Source of the DNA: Haloferacaceae archaeon
GTDB taxonomy: Archaea; Halobacteriota; Halobacteria; Halobacteriales; Haloferacaceae
Assembly (NCBI GenBank): GCA_003554115.1
Contig: PWFE01000025.1
Location: 1 to 10,299 of the forward strand
DNA length: 10,299 nt
Direction of reading: 5' to 3'
The notes beneath the pieces were generated by a model. It was not told the DNA's origin. It did no database searches and saw only the letters and a program-made list of their open reading frames with translations. The position numbers and the translations under genes were made by a program. Below are positions 1 to 6,637 of the stretch, one piece after another; positions within the stretch are counted from its first letter, which is position 1; every line of letters starts with the position of its first letter.

Positions 1-1027
1 CGAGGCCCAACTCCTGGCCCCGGTTGAAGTCCTCCTCACCGTGGCCCGGCGCGGAGTGGACCAAACCGGTGCGGTCGGCCTCGACGAAGTCGGCAGTGTA
101 GACCTGGCCCGCGCCTTCGAAGCTCGGATAGGCGGGAGCCTCCTCGGCCAGTGGATGGTCGTACGCCCAGCCGACGAGTTCGTCGCCCGAGAGTTCGCCT
201 TCGATCTCGAACTCGTCGTACCGGCCCTTTTTGAGTACGTCGTCGACACATTCGGCGGCGATGTACAGCACGTCCTCGTCGCCGTCTTTGGTGGCCCGGA
301 CCTTCTGGTAGGTTAGCTCCTCGCCAACGCCGACGAAGGTGTTTGCGGGAATCGTCCACGGCGTCGTCGTCCAGATGACGAGGCTTCCGTCGCGGTCCGA
401 AAGGGGGAATTTGACGTAGATCGAGGGGTCTTCGACCTGATCGTACTCGACTTCGTTGTTCGCCAGCCCGGTTTCACAGCGTGGACACTGCGAGACCGAG
501 CGTTTGCCCTGCTCGACAAGCCCGCGGTCGGCAACCTGTTTAAATGCGTACCAGGCGGCCTCCATATACTCGGGGCTGATCGTCTCGTAGGGATCGTCCC
601 AGTCGAACCACGCACCGATGGACTGGAAATCCTCGTCCATCGCCTCGCGGTTCTCGACGGCGAACTGCTTGCACTCTTCGATAAACGCCTCCATCCCATA
701 CTCCTCGATATCCTGCTTGTTCTCGAAGCCGAGTTCCTCCTCGACTTTGACCTCGATCGGCAGGCCGTGCATGTCGTAGCCCGGTCGGTCGGTGACCTGG
801 TGGCCGGCCATTCGTTTCTGGCGGATGACGGCGTCTTTGAGCGTCTTGTTCCAGGCCGTCCCAAGATGCATCTGCCCGGAGGTGTAGGGTGGGCCGTCGA
901 CGAAAAAGAACGTCGGATCCTCGGCGTGGGCTTTTTTTGTCGCCTCGTATGCGTTGTGTTCGTCCCAGTAGGCTTCGACCGCCGCCTCGACATCGGCGGG
1001 CGAGTACTGGTCGGTGACGTCGTCCAT
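1..1027 (-). CDS. ileS: Isoleucyl-tRNA synthetase, N-terminal 342 residues (gene runs off the left edge)
   Basis: Class I aminoacyl-tRNA synthetase that charges tRNA-Ile with isoleucine in the cytoplasm. The reading frame is open from the ATG at 1027 to the window edge; the 3' part, including KMSKS and the anticodon-binding domain, lies outside. Visible landmarks are the HIGH-type signature as HLGT at residues 54-57 after GPPYTSGQM, the GYDMHGLPIE segment at 83-92, a CPRC pair at 181-184, the entry to the CP1 editing domain (WTTTPWTIPAN, 219-229), and the editing-site segment GLVHSAPGHGEEDF (321-334), with Asp333 at the position of the conserved editing Asp. The HLGT form and overall motif spelling fit archaeal/eukaryotic-type IleRS. 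The ATG start is supported by a TATA-like box about 25 bp upstream, implying a leaderless mRNA. It lies 92 bp downstream of coxB on the same strand but has its own promoter. Identification is firm. Confidence 0.97.
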   Translation of the reverse strand, partial: MDDVTDQYSPADVEAAVEAYWDEHNAYEATKKAHAEDPTFFFVDGPPYTSGQMHLGTAWNKTLKDAVIRQKRMAGHQVTDRPGYDMHGLPIEVKVEEELGFENKQDIEEYGMEAFIEECKQFAVENREAMDEDFQSIGAWFDWDDPYETISPEYMEAAWYAFKQVADRGLVEQGKRSVSQCPRCETGLANNEVEYDQVEDPSIYVKFPLSDRDGSLVIWTTTPWTIPANTFVGVGEELTYQKVRATKDGDEDVLYIAAECVDDVLKKGRYDEFEIEGELSGDELVGWAYDHPLAEEAPAYPSFEGAGQVYTADFVEADRTGLVHSAPGHGEEDFNRGQELGL

Positions 1028-1048
1028 ACTCCAACGGAGTTTATCGGT

Positions 1049-1055
1049 CTATATC
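1049..1055 (-). promoter_or_regulatory. TATA-like box of ileS
   Basis: Reads GATATAG on the minus strand, centred about 25 bp upstream of the ileS ATG at 1027. This spacing puts the transcription start at or next to the start codon. No Shine-Dalgarno sequence precedes the gene. The box sits in the 92-bp gap after coxB, so ileS need not depend on coxB readthrough. Confidence 0.55.
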
Positions 1056-1119
1056 AAAACGGTGGTCCTGCGGCGACGGCTGATGGCTCGCTCAGCAAAC
1101 CGAACGCAAAACAGAGTCG

Positions 1120-1899
1120 TTATTCGTCGATCGCGTCTTCCCACTCGTTGTCTTCGTCGTCATCCTCGGGAGCGGGGTTCTCTTCGGCAGTCTCTTCGAC
1201 CCACTCATCGTAGCTGTCTTGATCGACGACCTCAATCGTGAAGTACATATTCGAGTGAGCAACGCCACAGTACTCCGAACAGTACCCTTGGTAGCTACCG
1301 GTTTCGCTCACGTTGGTTTTGATGAACGTCGTCTGGTCTGGGATGGCGTCCATCTTCAGGCCGAGTTCAGGCACGTGGAAGCCATGTATCACATCTCTCG
1401 CATCGATCTGGAAGTAGAGATCCTGGTTTTCAGGAACCACCACCGTTGGGCCCTCGCCGGCAGCGTCGAGTTCGATCTCCTCTTCAGGGTAGGTCATCGT
1501 CCAGCCCCACTGGTAGGCTTCGGCCTGCACCAAGACGTCGCCCTGTTCGGGTTCGACGTCGGTTTCGTCGCCGGTGAACGTAACACTTGGATCTGCCATC
1601 ACGCCGTATGAGGCTACTCCAACGAACAGCAGGATAAACGCCGTTGCGACCGTCCAGGTGATTTCGAGTCGACGGTTCTCTCTGGTTGGTTTGGGCTCGT
1701 CGTTGTCCTTGAATTTCAACACCGCATAGATGAGAATAATCTCGACCAGCAGCGTAATCGGAATCGCAACGTACAGCAGTTTGTTGTTCAACTCGCCGAT
1801 CAGATCCGCTGACGTCGACTGCGCGGCAACCGGCTGGGCGAAAAGAACCAAAACGGCTGCCGACAGCAGCGAAGCGAGTGCGAAACGCTTGGCATTCAT
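1120..1899 (-). CDS. coxB: Cytochrome c oxidase (heme-copper oxidase) subunit II
   Basis: Membrane-anchored subunit carrying the dinuclear CuA centre that passes electrons from a donor (in haloarchaea probably a halocyanin-type copper protein) to subunit I. The 259 residues comprise a Sec-like signal peptide (1-26, ending VAAQ), two transmembrane helices (about 42-63 and 82-101), and an exterior cupredoxin domain. The CuA ligand set is complete: His172, Cys207, Glu209 (backbone), Cys211, His215 and Met218 (in CSEYCGVAHSNM). The aromatic electron-entry motif is present as AYQWGW (128-133). A strongly acidic tail (about 234-259) follows the domain, as in halophiles. It is transcribed divergently from ctaB, and no subunit I gene is in the window. 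A TATA-like box about 27 bp before the ATG implies a leaderless message. Which oxidase (aa3 or another type) it serves cannot be decided here. Confidence 0.96.
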   Translation of the reverse strand: MNAKRFALASLLSAAVLVLFAQPVAAQSTSADLIGELNNKLLYVAIPITLLVEIILIYAVLKFKDNDEPKPTRENRRLEITWTVATAFILLFVGVASYGVMADPSVTFTGDETDVEPEQGDVLVQAEAYQWGWTMTYPEEEIELDAAGEGPTVVVPENQDLYFQIDARDVIHGFHVPELGLKMDAIPDQTTFIKTNVSETGSYQGYCSEYCGVAHSNMYFTIEVVDQDSYDEWVEETAEENPAPEDDDEDNEWEDAIDE

Positions 1900-1923
1900 T
1901 AACTGGGCGTTGGTATGGCTCTC

Positions 1924-1930
1924 GTAAATA
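1924..1930 (-). promoter_or_regulatory. TATA-like box of coxB
   Basis: Reads TATTTAC on the minus strand, about 27 bp upstream of the coxB ATG at 1899. It lies in the 120-144 bp divergent intergenic region shared with the ctaB operon, where common regulation of the oxidase subunit and heme synthesis would be possible. Confidence 0.5.
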
Positions 1931-2014
1931 CCTACTGACTTTCTAGTTCCACCGAGCCCACGGACCGGTTTGACAGCCCAGAGTGTGGCTCCCGAACAGC
2001 AAAAGCGCGGGTCC

Positions 2015-2020
2015 TATATA
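2015..2020 (+). promoter_or_regulatory. TATA box of the ctaB operon (decides the start codon)
   Basis: A perfect TATATA in the context CCTATATA. It overlaps the A of the upstream ATG (2020) and is centred about 26 bp before an in-frame GTG at 2044. The other genes in this window start 25-28 bp after their TATA centres, so this box argues for a leaderless GTG start at 2044 rather than ATG 2020. Confidence 0.6.
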
Positions 2021-3447
2021 TGCCGATCACTACTGTACCAACAGTGACTTCGAGTGGACGAACGCCGGATCGGTTTCCCGGCCTGCTGGCGGCGACGACA
2101 ATGGGCGTCTACCTGCTGCTTGTCGTCGGCGTTGCCACCGCGTTGACCGAGGCGGCGGCCGCCTGTACGGCCTGGCCAGCCTGCGGCGATGGCTGGTCGC
2201 TTCCGACGTCGACCGACGGCTGGGTCGCCTTCGGCCACCGGATTGCGGCCGTTTTCGTCGGCTTCGGTGTAATCGCCACCACGCTTATGGCTTGGCGAAC
2301 TGCTGCGAGTCGACGGATCAGATACGCACTCACGCTCGCGCTTGTGTTGTTCCCGGCACAGGCAGGAATCGGTGCAATCGTCGCCACCTCCGGCGGCACC
2401 CAGACCACCTCGGTCATCCACCTCACCGCCGGTGTCGTGATTTTCGTCGCGCTGATCGCCGCGCTCGCTTGGTGGCTCGAAGCCGAAACCGGCGATCCCG
2501 ACGATGCCCCGAACGAGCCACCCGAACCGTCCGAACCGCTCGATCCAACCGAGCGGCCGGCGATCCCAACTGACCCGACCGAACGCGCCAAAGCCACGCT
2601 GTTTGCGTACTTCCGGCTGATGAAACCACGGCTAATGTGGCTGCTGTGTCTAGTTGCGGCTGCCGCGATGGCACTTGCCGGCGGCCCCGGCCTGACGACC
2701 TACACGGTCGCCGCCACACTCGTCGCTGGTTCGCTGGCAATCGGCGCATCGGGCACGTTCAACCACATTCTCGAACGCGACGTCGACCGGCGGATGGCCA
2801 GAACCAACGACCGACCGCTGGCGACCGACCTCGTTCCAGTCAGAAACGCCGCCGTCTTCGGGCTCGTTCTGACGGCCATCTCGGTTGGCCTCTTTTGGAC
2901 GATCAACTGGCTGGCCGCCCTACTCGGCCTGCTTGCCATCGTCTTTTATAGTGTGATCTACACGCTGATTCTCAAACCCAACACAGTCCAAAACACTGTT
3001 CTCGGCGGCGCGGCGGGCGCGCTGCCCGCGCTGATCGGATGGGCGGCAGTCACCGGCGAAATCGGCCTCGGCGGCCTGCTGTTGGCGACGTTCATCTTCC
3101 TGTGGACCCCTGCTCACTTCTACAACCTCGCATTAGCCTACAAGGACGACTACGCCCGCGGCGGGTTCCCAATGATGCCGGTCGTCCACGGCGAGACGGC
3201 AACCCGTCGACACATTCTGTGGTATCTGGGAGCCACGCTGCTCGCAGGCGCGGCTCTCGCCGCCAGCGGCACGCTCGGGTGGCTCTACGTACTGACGGGT
3301 GTCGTCTTCGGCGGCGTTTTCCTGTGGCTGGTCGTCGATCTCCACTACAAACAGACCGAGGCCGCCGCCTTCCGGTCGTTCCACGCCTCGAACGCCTATC
3401 TCGGCTTCGTGCTGCTGGCGATCGTCGTCGAGGGACTCGCCTTATAA
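2020..3447 (+). CDS. ctaB: Heme o synthase (protoheme IX farnesyltransferase) with N-terminal half-CtaA-like domain
   Basis: Integral membrane enzyme that transfers farnesyl to heme b to give heme o for terminal oxidases. Numbering is from ATG 2020 (475 residues). Residues about 20-152 form a four-helix domain resembling half of heme A synthase (CtaA/Cox15): a Cys pair in an external loop (CTAWPAC, 49-55), HR at 73-74 and His134 near the last helix are candidate heme ligands. A proline- and acid-rich linker (about 155-190) leads to a UbiA-type prenyltransferase domain with motif 1 NHILERDVDRRMARTNDRPL (248-267) and motif 2 YKDDYARGGFPMMP (374-387). Fused CtaA-like/CtaB proteins are known in haloarchaea. 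The start is uncertain: a TATATA overlapping ATG 2020 favours GTG 2044 (467 residues), and the extra eight residues carry no domain. It forms an operon with the next gene (14-bp gap). Enzyme identity is firm; the role of the CtaA-like half is inferred. Confidence 0.94.
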   Translation: MPITTVPTVTSSGRTPDRFPGLLAATTMGVYLLLVVGVATALTEAAAACTAWPACGDGWSLPTSTDGWVAFGHRIAAVFVGFGVIATTLMAWRTAASRRIRYALTLALVLFPAQAGIGAIVATSGGTQTTSVIHLTAGVVIFVALIAALAWWLEAETGDPDDAPNEPPEPSEPLDPTERPAIPTDPTERAKATLFAYFRLMKPRLMWLLCLVAAAAMALAGGPGLTTYTVAATLVAGSLAIGASGTFNHILERDVDRRMARTNDRPLATDLVPVRNAAVFGLVLTAISVGLFWTINWLAALLGLLAIVFYSVIYTLILKPNTVQNTVLGGAAGALPALIGWAAVTGEIGLGGLLLATFIFLWTPAHFYNLALAYKDDYARGGFPMMPVVHGETATRRHILWYLGATLLAGAALAASGTLGWLYVLTGVVFGGVFLWLVVDLHYKQTEAAAFRSFHASNAYLGFVLLAIVVEGLAL

Positions 3448-3461
3448 GTAGCCACTGACTA

Positions 3462-4139
3462 ATGAGTGACCAACGAACCGGCGTCTCGATTCCAGTCCCG
3501 ACAGGTCGACGGCTCTACTGGGGACTGTTTGTAAACAGCCAGCTGGTTGCCATCGGTCTGTATCTGTTACTGACTCCGGCTTCGGGTTCATCGCTTCGAC
3601 TGATCGGCTACGGGCTCATCTGGCTCAACGTCTCGGCATGGGTTGTCGCCAACACGTCGACACCGGCGAGTAGTCGGCCACTTCGCAGGCGAGCCACGGC
3701 GATAGCCGGCGGCTACTTGGGACTGTTGCTGTTCGCTGGCGGTATTGTCGGGTTTGGCATTGGCGATGCAGCGACCGGTTTTCGAATTGCATGGCTTCCG
3801 TTCGGCTTCGGTCCGGCACTGCTGTACAGCGGCGAGTTGGTAACTGTCAACCTGTTGCCGATCTATCTGATCGGCTACGCCGCGCTGGCGTACCTAGTGT
3901 ATGTAACCGTTATTGATGCAGCCGGCTCGGCGGCAGCCGGCGTTATCGGGCTGTTTTCGTGTGTGTCGTGCTCGTGGCCGATTGTCGCCTCGGTCGCGTC
4001 GGGACTCATTGGTGGCGGCTCGTTGTTGACGGCCTCGGCACTCCAGATTTCCTATGGGCTCTCGACAGCTGTTTTCGTGCTTACTGCGGCACTGCTGTAC
4101 TTCCGACCGGACGACTGGCTTGCAAAGCTCGCTCGATAA
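3462..4139 (+). CDS. Multi-pass membrane protein with intramembrane CxxC, in the ctaB operon
   Basis: 225 residues with about six predicted transmembrane segments (near 18-38, 45-63, 80-100, 112-150 as one or two, 158-184, 188-212). The last part is the most distinctive: a Gly/Ala/Ser-rich helix holding GLFSCVSCSWP, with Cys167 and Cys170 forming a CxxC inside or at the edge of the membrane. No enzymatic domain is recognised. The gene starts 14 bp after the ctaB stop with no promoter-like box at the right spacing, so it is probably co-transcribed with heme o synthase. Context suggests a role in oxidase biogenesis, such as copper delivery, thiol redox or heme handling, but this is guilt by association. 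The ATG at 3462 is the only start near the ctaB stop that keeps the polar N-terminus; no Shine-Dalgarno is seen. Confidence 0.85.
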   Translation: MSDQRTGVSIPVPTGRRLYWGLFVNSQLVAIGLYLLLTPASGSSLRLIGYGLIWLNVSAWVVANTSTPASSRPLRRRATAIAGGYLGLLLFAGGIVGFGIGDAATGFRIAWLPFGFGPALLYSGELVTVNLLPIYLIGYAALAYLVYVTVIDAAGSAAAGVIGLFSCVSCSWPIVASVASGLIGGGSLLTASALQISYGLSTAVFVLTAALLYFRPDDWLAKLAR

Positions 4140-4153
4140 GGCGGTAGTCGACC

Positions 4154-4159
4154 TTTTAT
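4154..4159 (+). promoter_or_regulatory. TATA-like box of the SelT/W/H-family gene
   Basis: TTTTAT centred about 26 bp before the GTG at 4182. It lies in the 42-bp gap after the preceding gene and supports both an independent promoter and the GTG as a leaderless start codon. Confidence 0.5.
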
Positions 4160-4181
4160 CTCTGCTGGCTAATGGTAGGCT

Positions 4182-4418
4182 GTGAGTACTGTCGACATCG
4201 AGTACTGTGTGCCCTGTGGGATGTTGGATCGTGCGCTGACTGTGCAGGAAGCCATCGCCCGACAGTTCGGCGACCGGCTGGATCGCTGTTCGCTCGTGAT
4301 GGGCGACCACGGTATCTTTGTCGTGCGCGTCGACGGCGAACAGATTTTTGACAAAGAAACTGATGAGTTCAACGTCGATCACATTGTTCGGGCGGTTCGA
4401 TCCTGCCTCCGTGATTAG
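4182..4418 (+). CDS. SelT/SelW/SelH-family (Rdx) selenoprotein-like redox protein, Cys form
   Basis: A 78-residue protein whose N-terminus reads VDIEYCVPCGM, the beta-strand plus CxxC (Cys9, Cys12) hallmark of the Rdx thioredoxin-fold family. In some eukaryotic members the second position of this motif is selenocysteine; here both are ordinary Cys codons. The remainder (helix, EQIFDKETDEFN turn, C-terminal helix) fits the compact fold, and length is typical. Two further cysteines sit at 36 and 75. The role is probably a small cytoplasmic thiol oxidoreductase; the substrate is unknown. The start is GTG at 4182, supported by a TATA-like box 26 bp upstream and by the motif lying right at the N-terminus as in homologues. 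Its TAG stop overlaps the stop codon of the convergent aldo/keto reductase. Confidence 0.88.
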   Translation: MSTVDIEYCVPCGMLDRALTVQEAIARQFGDRLDRCSLVMGDHGIFVVRVDGEQIFDKETDEFNVDHIVRAVRSCLRD

Positions 4419-5431
4419 TGGCCCCAGCGTCGACCGTCTTTGTCGAACCGGGCGTCGGTAATCCGGTCGTGTTGGTCGCCTGACAGCGAGACGTTGGCCG
4501 CACCGACGTTTTCGTCGAGTTGGTCGACCGTGCGCGCGCCGATAATCGGCACACACGTGAACGCCTCTTGATCCATCAGCCAGCGCAGCGACACTTGGGC
4601 GGGTGTGGCGTCGACTTCTTTTGCAATCGTACGTATTTCATCCAAGACTTTCCAGCCGCGTTCGGAGAGATAAAAGCGTTCGAACCGCTCGTCGAAACTG
4701 CCACGCGAGCCGTCGGGTGCCCGAACTGATTTTGGATCCTCAGGGTCGGCACGTTCGTATTTCCCCGTCAGGAAGCCACCGGCTAACGGCGAGTACGGAC
4801 AGACTGCGAGGTTCTGGTCGGCGGCAACCGAGAGATACTCCTCGACGTCCTTGTAGTAGCCCGCATGGAACAACGGTTGGACGACGTCGAAGCGCTCATA
4901 GTCGTTGACATCTGCTTTCCAGAGCGCCTTTGTCAGCTGCCAGGCAGCCATCGTTGAGGCACCGAGGTAGTTGACTTTTCCCTCCTTGACGAGGCGGTCG
5001 AGTGCAGAGAGCGTCTCTTCGATAGGGGTATTCTCGTCCCAGCGGTGAATGTAGTACAGATCCAGATAGTCGGTACCGAGATTATCGAGCGTTTTGTCGA
5101 TCTGATTGCGGATGTGTGTTCGTGAAAGTCCCGAGCCGTTGGGGTTATCGCTGTCGTACTCGAAGTAGACTTTCGAGGTGAGGACGTACTTCTGGCGGTT
5201 GCGGTTTTCAAGCCAGCTACCGATGTAGGACTCGCTGGTACCGTTTGGATCGCCGTAGATGTTTGCACAATCGATGAAGGTGCCGCCGTGGTCGGCAAAC
5301 GCATCAAGCAGTTCGTGGGCGTCGTCCTCGTCGGTTTCGAGCACGCCGCCGGTTTTGCGCCCGAATCGCCACGTGCCGAAACAGAGTTCAGAGACGCGGG
5401 TGCCGGTCGCGCCGAGTTGTCGGTACTCCAT
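4415..5431 (-). CDS. Aldo/keto reductase
   Basis: NAD(P)H-dependent oxidoreductase of the aldo/keto reductase superfamily, a cytoplasmic TIM barrel that reduces aldehydes or ketones; the physiological substrate cannot be read from the sequence. The 338 residues are normal family length. The catalytic tetrad is complete: Asp54 and Tyr59 in FIDCANIYG, Lys87 in TSKVYF, and His129 in LYYIHRWD. Other family landmarks are the N-terminal strand (GTRVSELCFGTWRFG), LGASTMAAWQL, CPYSPLAGGFLTGKY, and the C-terminal cofactor-binding IIGARTVDQLDENV. It most resembles the bacterial YajO/Tas-like, MDR-like branch (inference from motif spelling). The ATG at 5431 is preceded by a TATA-like box at about 26 bp, so it is probably leaderless and transcribed apart from the small gene 42 bp upstream. 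Its stop (TAA on the minus strand) overlaps the TAG of the convergent Rdx gene. Confidence 0.95.
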   Translation of the reverse strand: MEYRQLGATGTRVSELCFGTWRFGRKTGGVLETDEDDAHELLDAFADHGGTFIDCANIYGDPNGTSESYIGSWLENRNRQKYVLTSKVYFEYDSDNPNGSGLSRTHIRNQIDKTLDNLGTDYLDLYYIHRWDENTPIEETLSALDRLVKEGKVNYLGASTMAAWQLTKALWKADVNDYERFDVVQPLFHAGYYKDVEEYLSVAADQNLAVCPYSPLAGGFLTGKYERADPEDPKSVRAPDGSRGSFDERFERFYLSERGWKVLDEIRTIAKEVDATPAQVSLRWLMDQEAFTCVPIIGARTVDQLDENVGAANVSLSGDQHDRITDARFDKDGRRWGH

Positions 5432-5452
5432 ACTGGCTCACGAACTGATAGC

Positions 5453-5460
5453 GGTAAAAA
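5453..5460 (-). promoter_or_regulatory. TATA-like box of the aldo/keto reductase gene
   Basis: Reads CTTTTTAC on the minus strand, about 26 bp before the ATG at 5431. It falls in the 42-bp gap between the small membrane protein gene and the reductase, so the reductase has its own start site. Confidence 0.5.
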
Positions 5461-5473
5461 GCCATGGGCGTTT

Positions 5474-5572
5474 CTACAGGAAAATAGCGAGGCTGACCGT
5501 GAGGCTAATCGCGACGACGATGACTATCAGCATGATAATGCCGACAGTCGACAGCAGCCCACGACGGTCCAT
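5474..5572 (-). CDS. Small single-helix membrane protein, 32 residues
   Basis: Reading the minus strand from ATG 5572 to TAG 5474 gives 32 residues: a short positively charged head (MDRRGLLS) followed by an almost unbroken hydrophobic stretch from about residue 9 to the end (VGIIMLIVIVVAISL, then TVSLAIFL). This is the form of a one-pass membrane microprotein with Arg-Arg on the cytoplasmic side. A TATA-like box (GTATAG, 5597-5602) is centred about 27 bp before the ATG, the spacing seen for the established genes here, which supports it as a real leaderless gene. It lies 42 bp upstream of the aldo/keto reductase on the same strand and is divergent from the ABC exporter. Function is unknown. 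It could be a subunit or regulator of a neighbouring membrane system, but nothing shows this. Confidence 0.6.
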   Translation of the reverse strand: MDRRGLLSTVGIIMLIVIVVAISLTVSLAIFL

Positions 5573-5596
5573 GATAATCCTGTTTGCAGCCGAGTA

Positions 5597-5602
5597 GTAT
5601 AG
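5597..5602 (-). promoter_or_regulatory. TATA-like box of the 32-residue membrane protein gene
   Basis: Reads CTATAC on the minus strand, centred about 27 bp before ATG 5572, inside the 90-bp divergent region shared with the ABC exporter. Confidence 0.45.
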
Positions 5603-5631
5603 CTGATTCGGCTCTTGGGGTCGAAACAGAA

Positions 5632-5637
5632 ATCTTA
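5632..5637 (+). promoter_or_regulatory. TATA-like box of the ABC exporter operon
   Basis: ATCTTA preceded by an A-rich GAAACAGA (possible BRE), centred about 28 bp before the ATG at 5663. It implies a leaderless transcript. Confidence 0.45.
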
Positions 5638-5662
5638 GGCCCGAACCCTGCCGACCTACTGT

Positions 5663-6637
5663 ATGAACAAGGCTGTCGTTGCCTCGGGGCTCACAAAAGC
5701 CTACGGCGACACCGTTGCACTCGATGGCGTCGACCTCGCGGTGGCCGAAGGCGAGGTGTTCGGCCTGATTGGGCCGAACGGCGCGGGCAAAACCACACTG
5801 ATCCGGGCGCTCACCGGCACAACGCCCGTCGACGGCGATATCTCTGTGTTCGACAGTGAGCCGACTGCCGTCGACAGCGATCGTATCGGGCTGTTGCCCC
5901 AGTCGTTTTCACCGCCTGCTCGACTGACCGCCCGTGAGTTAGTCGACTACTACGGCGGGCTGTACGAGCATGCACGCGAAACCGACCAAGTACTGAGAGA
6001 TGTTGGCCTTATCAAGTCGGCCGACAGCTGGTACGAAACGCTTTCGGGGGGCCAACAACGCCGGGTCTGTGTCGCCAGCGCACTCGTCAACGATCCGGAT
6101 CTGCTTTTTTTGGACGAACCAACAACCGGCATCGACCCTGTCGGTCGACGCTCGCTGTGGGAGCTGCTCGAATCGCTTGCGGCCGGCGGCACCACGGTCG
6201 TACTCACCAGCCACTCGATGGCCGAAGTCCAGCGGCTCTCGGATCGGGTTGGGCTGCTGCAGGACGGCCAGCTGGTTGCGGTCGGCACCCCTTCGCAGCT
6301 GATCGCCGACCACGGTGGTAACAGTCGACTCGTGATCGGGACTGAAGCCAGCAAGGCGGGCGCGACGGCACTCGAACATGCTGGCTTTGCTGTGACCGCT
6401 TCGCCCGGAGAGATCCTCGTCGATGGCGTCTCGCCGGTCGATATCGGCGAGGCAGTCGACGCGCTGTCGGCGGCCGGCATTAGCTACGACTCGTTGAGTT
6501 GGTCCGAACCCAGCCTCGAAGATGTCTATCTGCAGTTGACCGGCGAGCGGTTCGATCCGGTGACAACAGCTTCGACGGCGGCCGCCGAGCCCAGCGAACC
6601 ACCCGAACAGGCGGCGACACTTGGGGGCGATCAATGA
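5663..6637 (+). CDS. ABC transporter ATP-binding protein (ABC-2 exporter type)
   Basis: Nucleotide-binding subunit that powers the permease encoded immediately downstream. The 324 residues contain Walker A GPNGAGKTT (37-45), Q-loop Gln80, signature LSGGQQRR (127-134), Walker B LLFLDE (147-152) with the D-loop TGID, and switch His184 (LTSHSM). This ordering and the long C-terminal extension (about 215-300, ending SLEDVYLQLTGE) are typical of DrrA/NatA/NosF-type ATPases paired with ABC-2 permeases. The last 25 or so residues are an acidic Pro/Ala/Thr-rich tail. Its TGA overlaps the ATG of the permease (ATGA), indicating translational coupling. The substrate is undetermined; candidates for this class include drugs, lipids, sodium or copper-related cargo, and proximity to oxidase genes is only weak evidence for the last. 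Confidence 0.95.
   Translation: MNKAVVASGLTKAYGDTVALDGVDLAVAEGEVFGLIGPNGAGKTTLIRALTGTTPVDGDISVFDSEPTAVDSDRIGLLPQSFSPPARLTARELVDYYGGLYEHARETDQVLRDVGLIKSADSWYETLSGGQQRRVCVASALVNDPDLLFLDEPTTGIDPVGRRSLWELLESLAAGGTTVVLTSHSMAEVQRLSDRVGLLQDGQLVAVGTPSQLIADHGGNSRLVIGTEASKAGATALEHAGFAVTASPGEILVDGVSPVDIGEAVDALSAAGISYDSLSWSEPSLEDVYLQLTGERFDPVTTASTAAAEPSEPPEQAATLGGDQ

Noticed and set aside
36..1034. Several long minus-strand Arg/Ser-rich frames (36-359, 313-993, 540-1034)
   Set aside because: They lie in other frames of the ileS coding sequence, which is continuous from 1027 to the edge with clear synthetase motifs.
1954..1991. Imperfect inverted repeat GAGCC-CAC / GTG-T-GGCTC between coxB and ctaB
   Set aside because: It needs a bulge and a spacer of about 21 bp; chance is likely in G+C-rich DNA and there is no second example.
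6499..6633. Longer start for the ABC permease at 6499
   Set aside because: The extension would overlap the ATPase gene by 139 bp and is Arg-rich shadow sequence. ATG 6634 gives ATGA coupling and a normal N-terminus.
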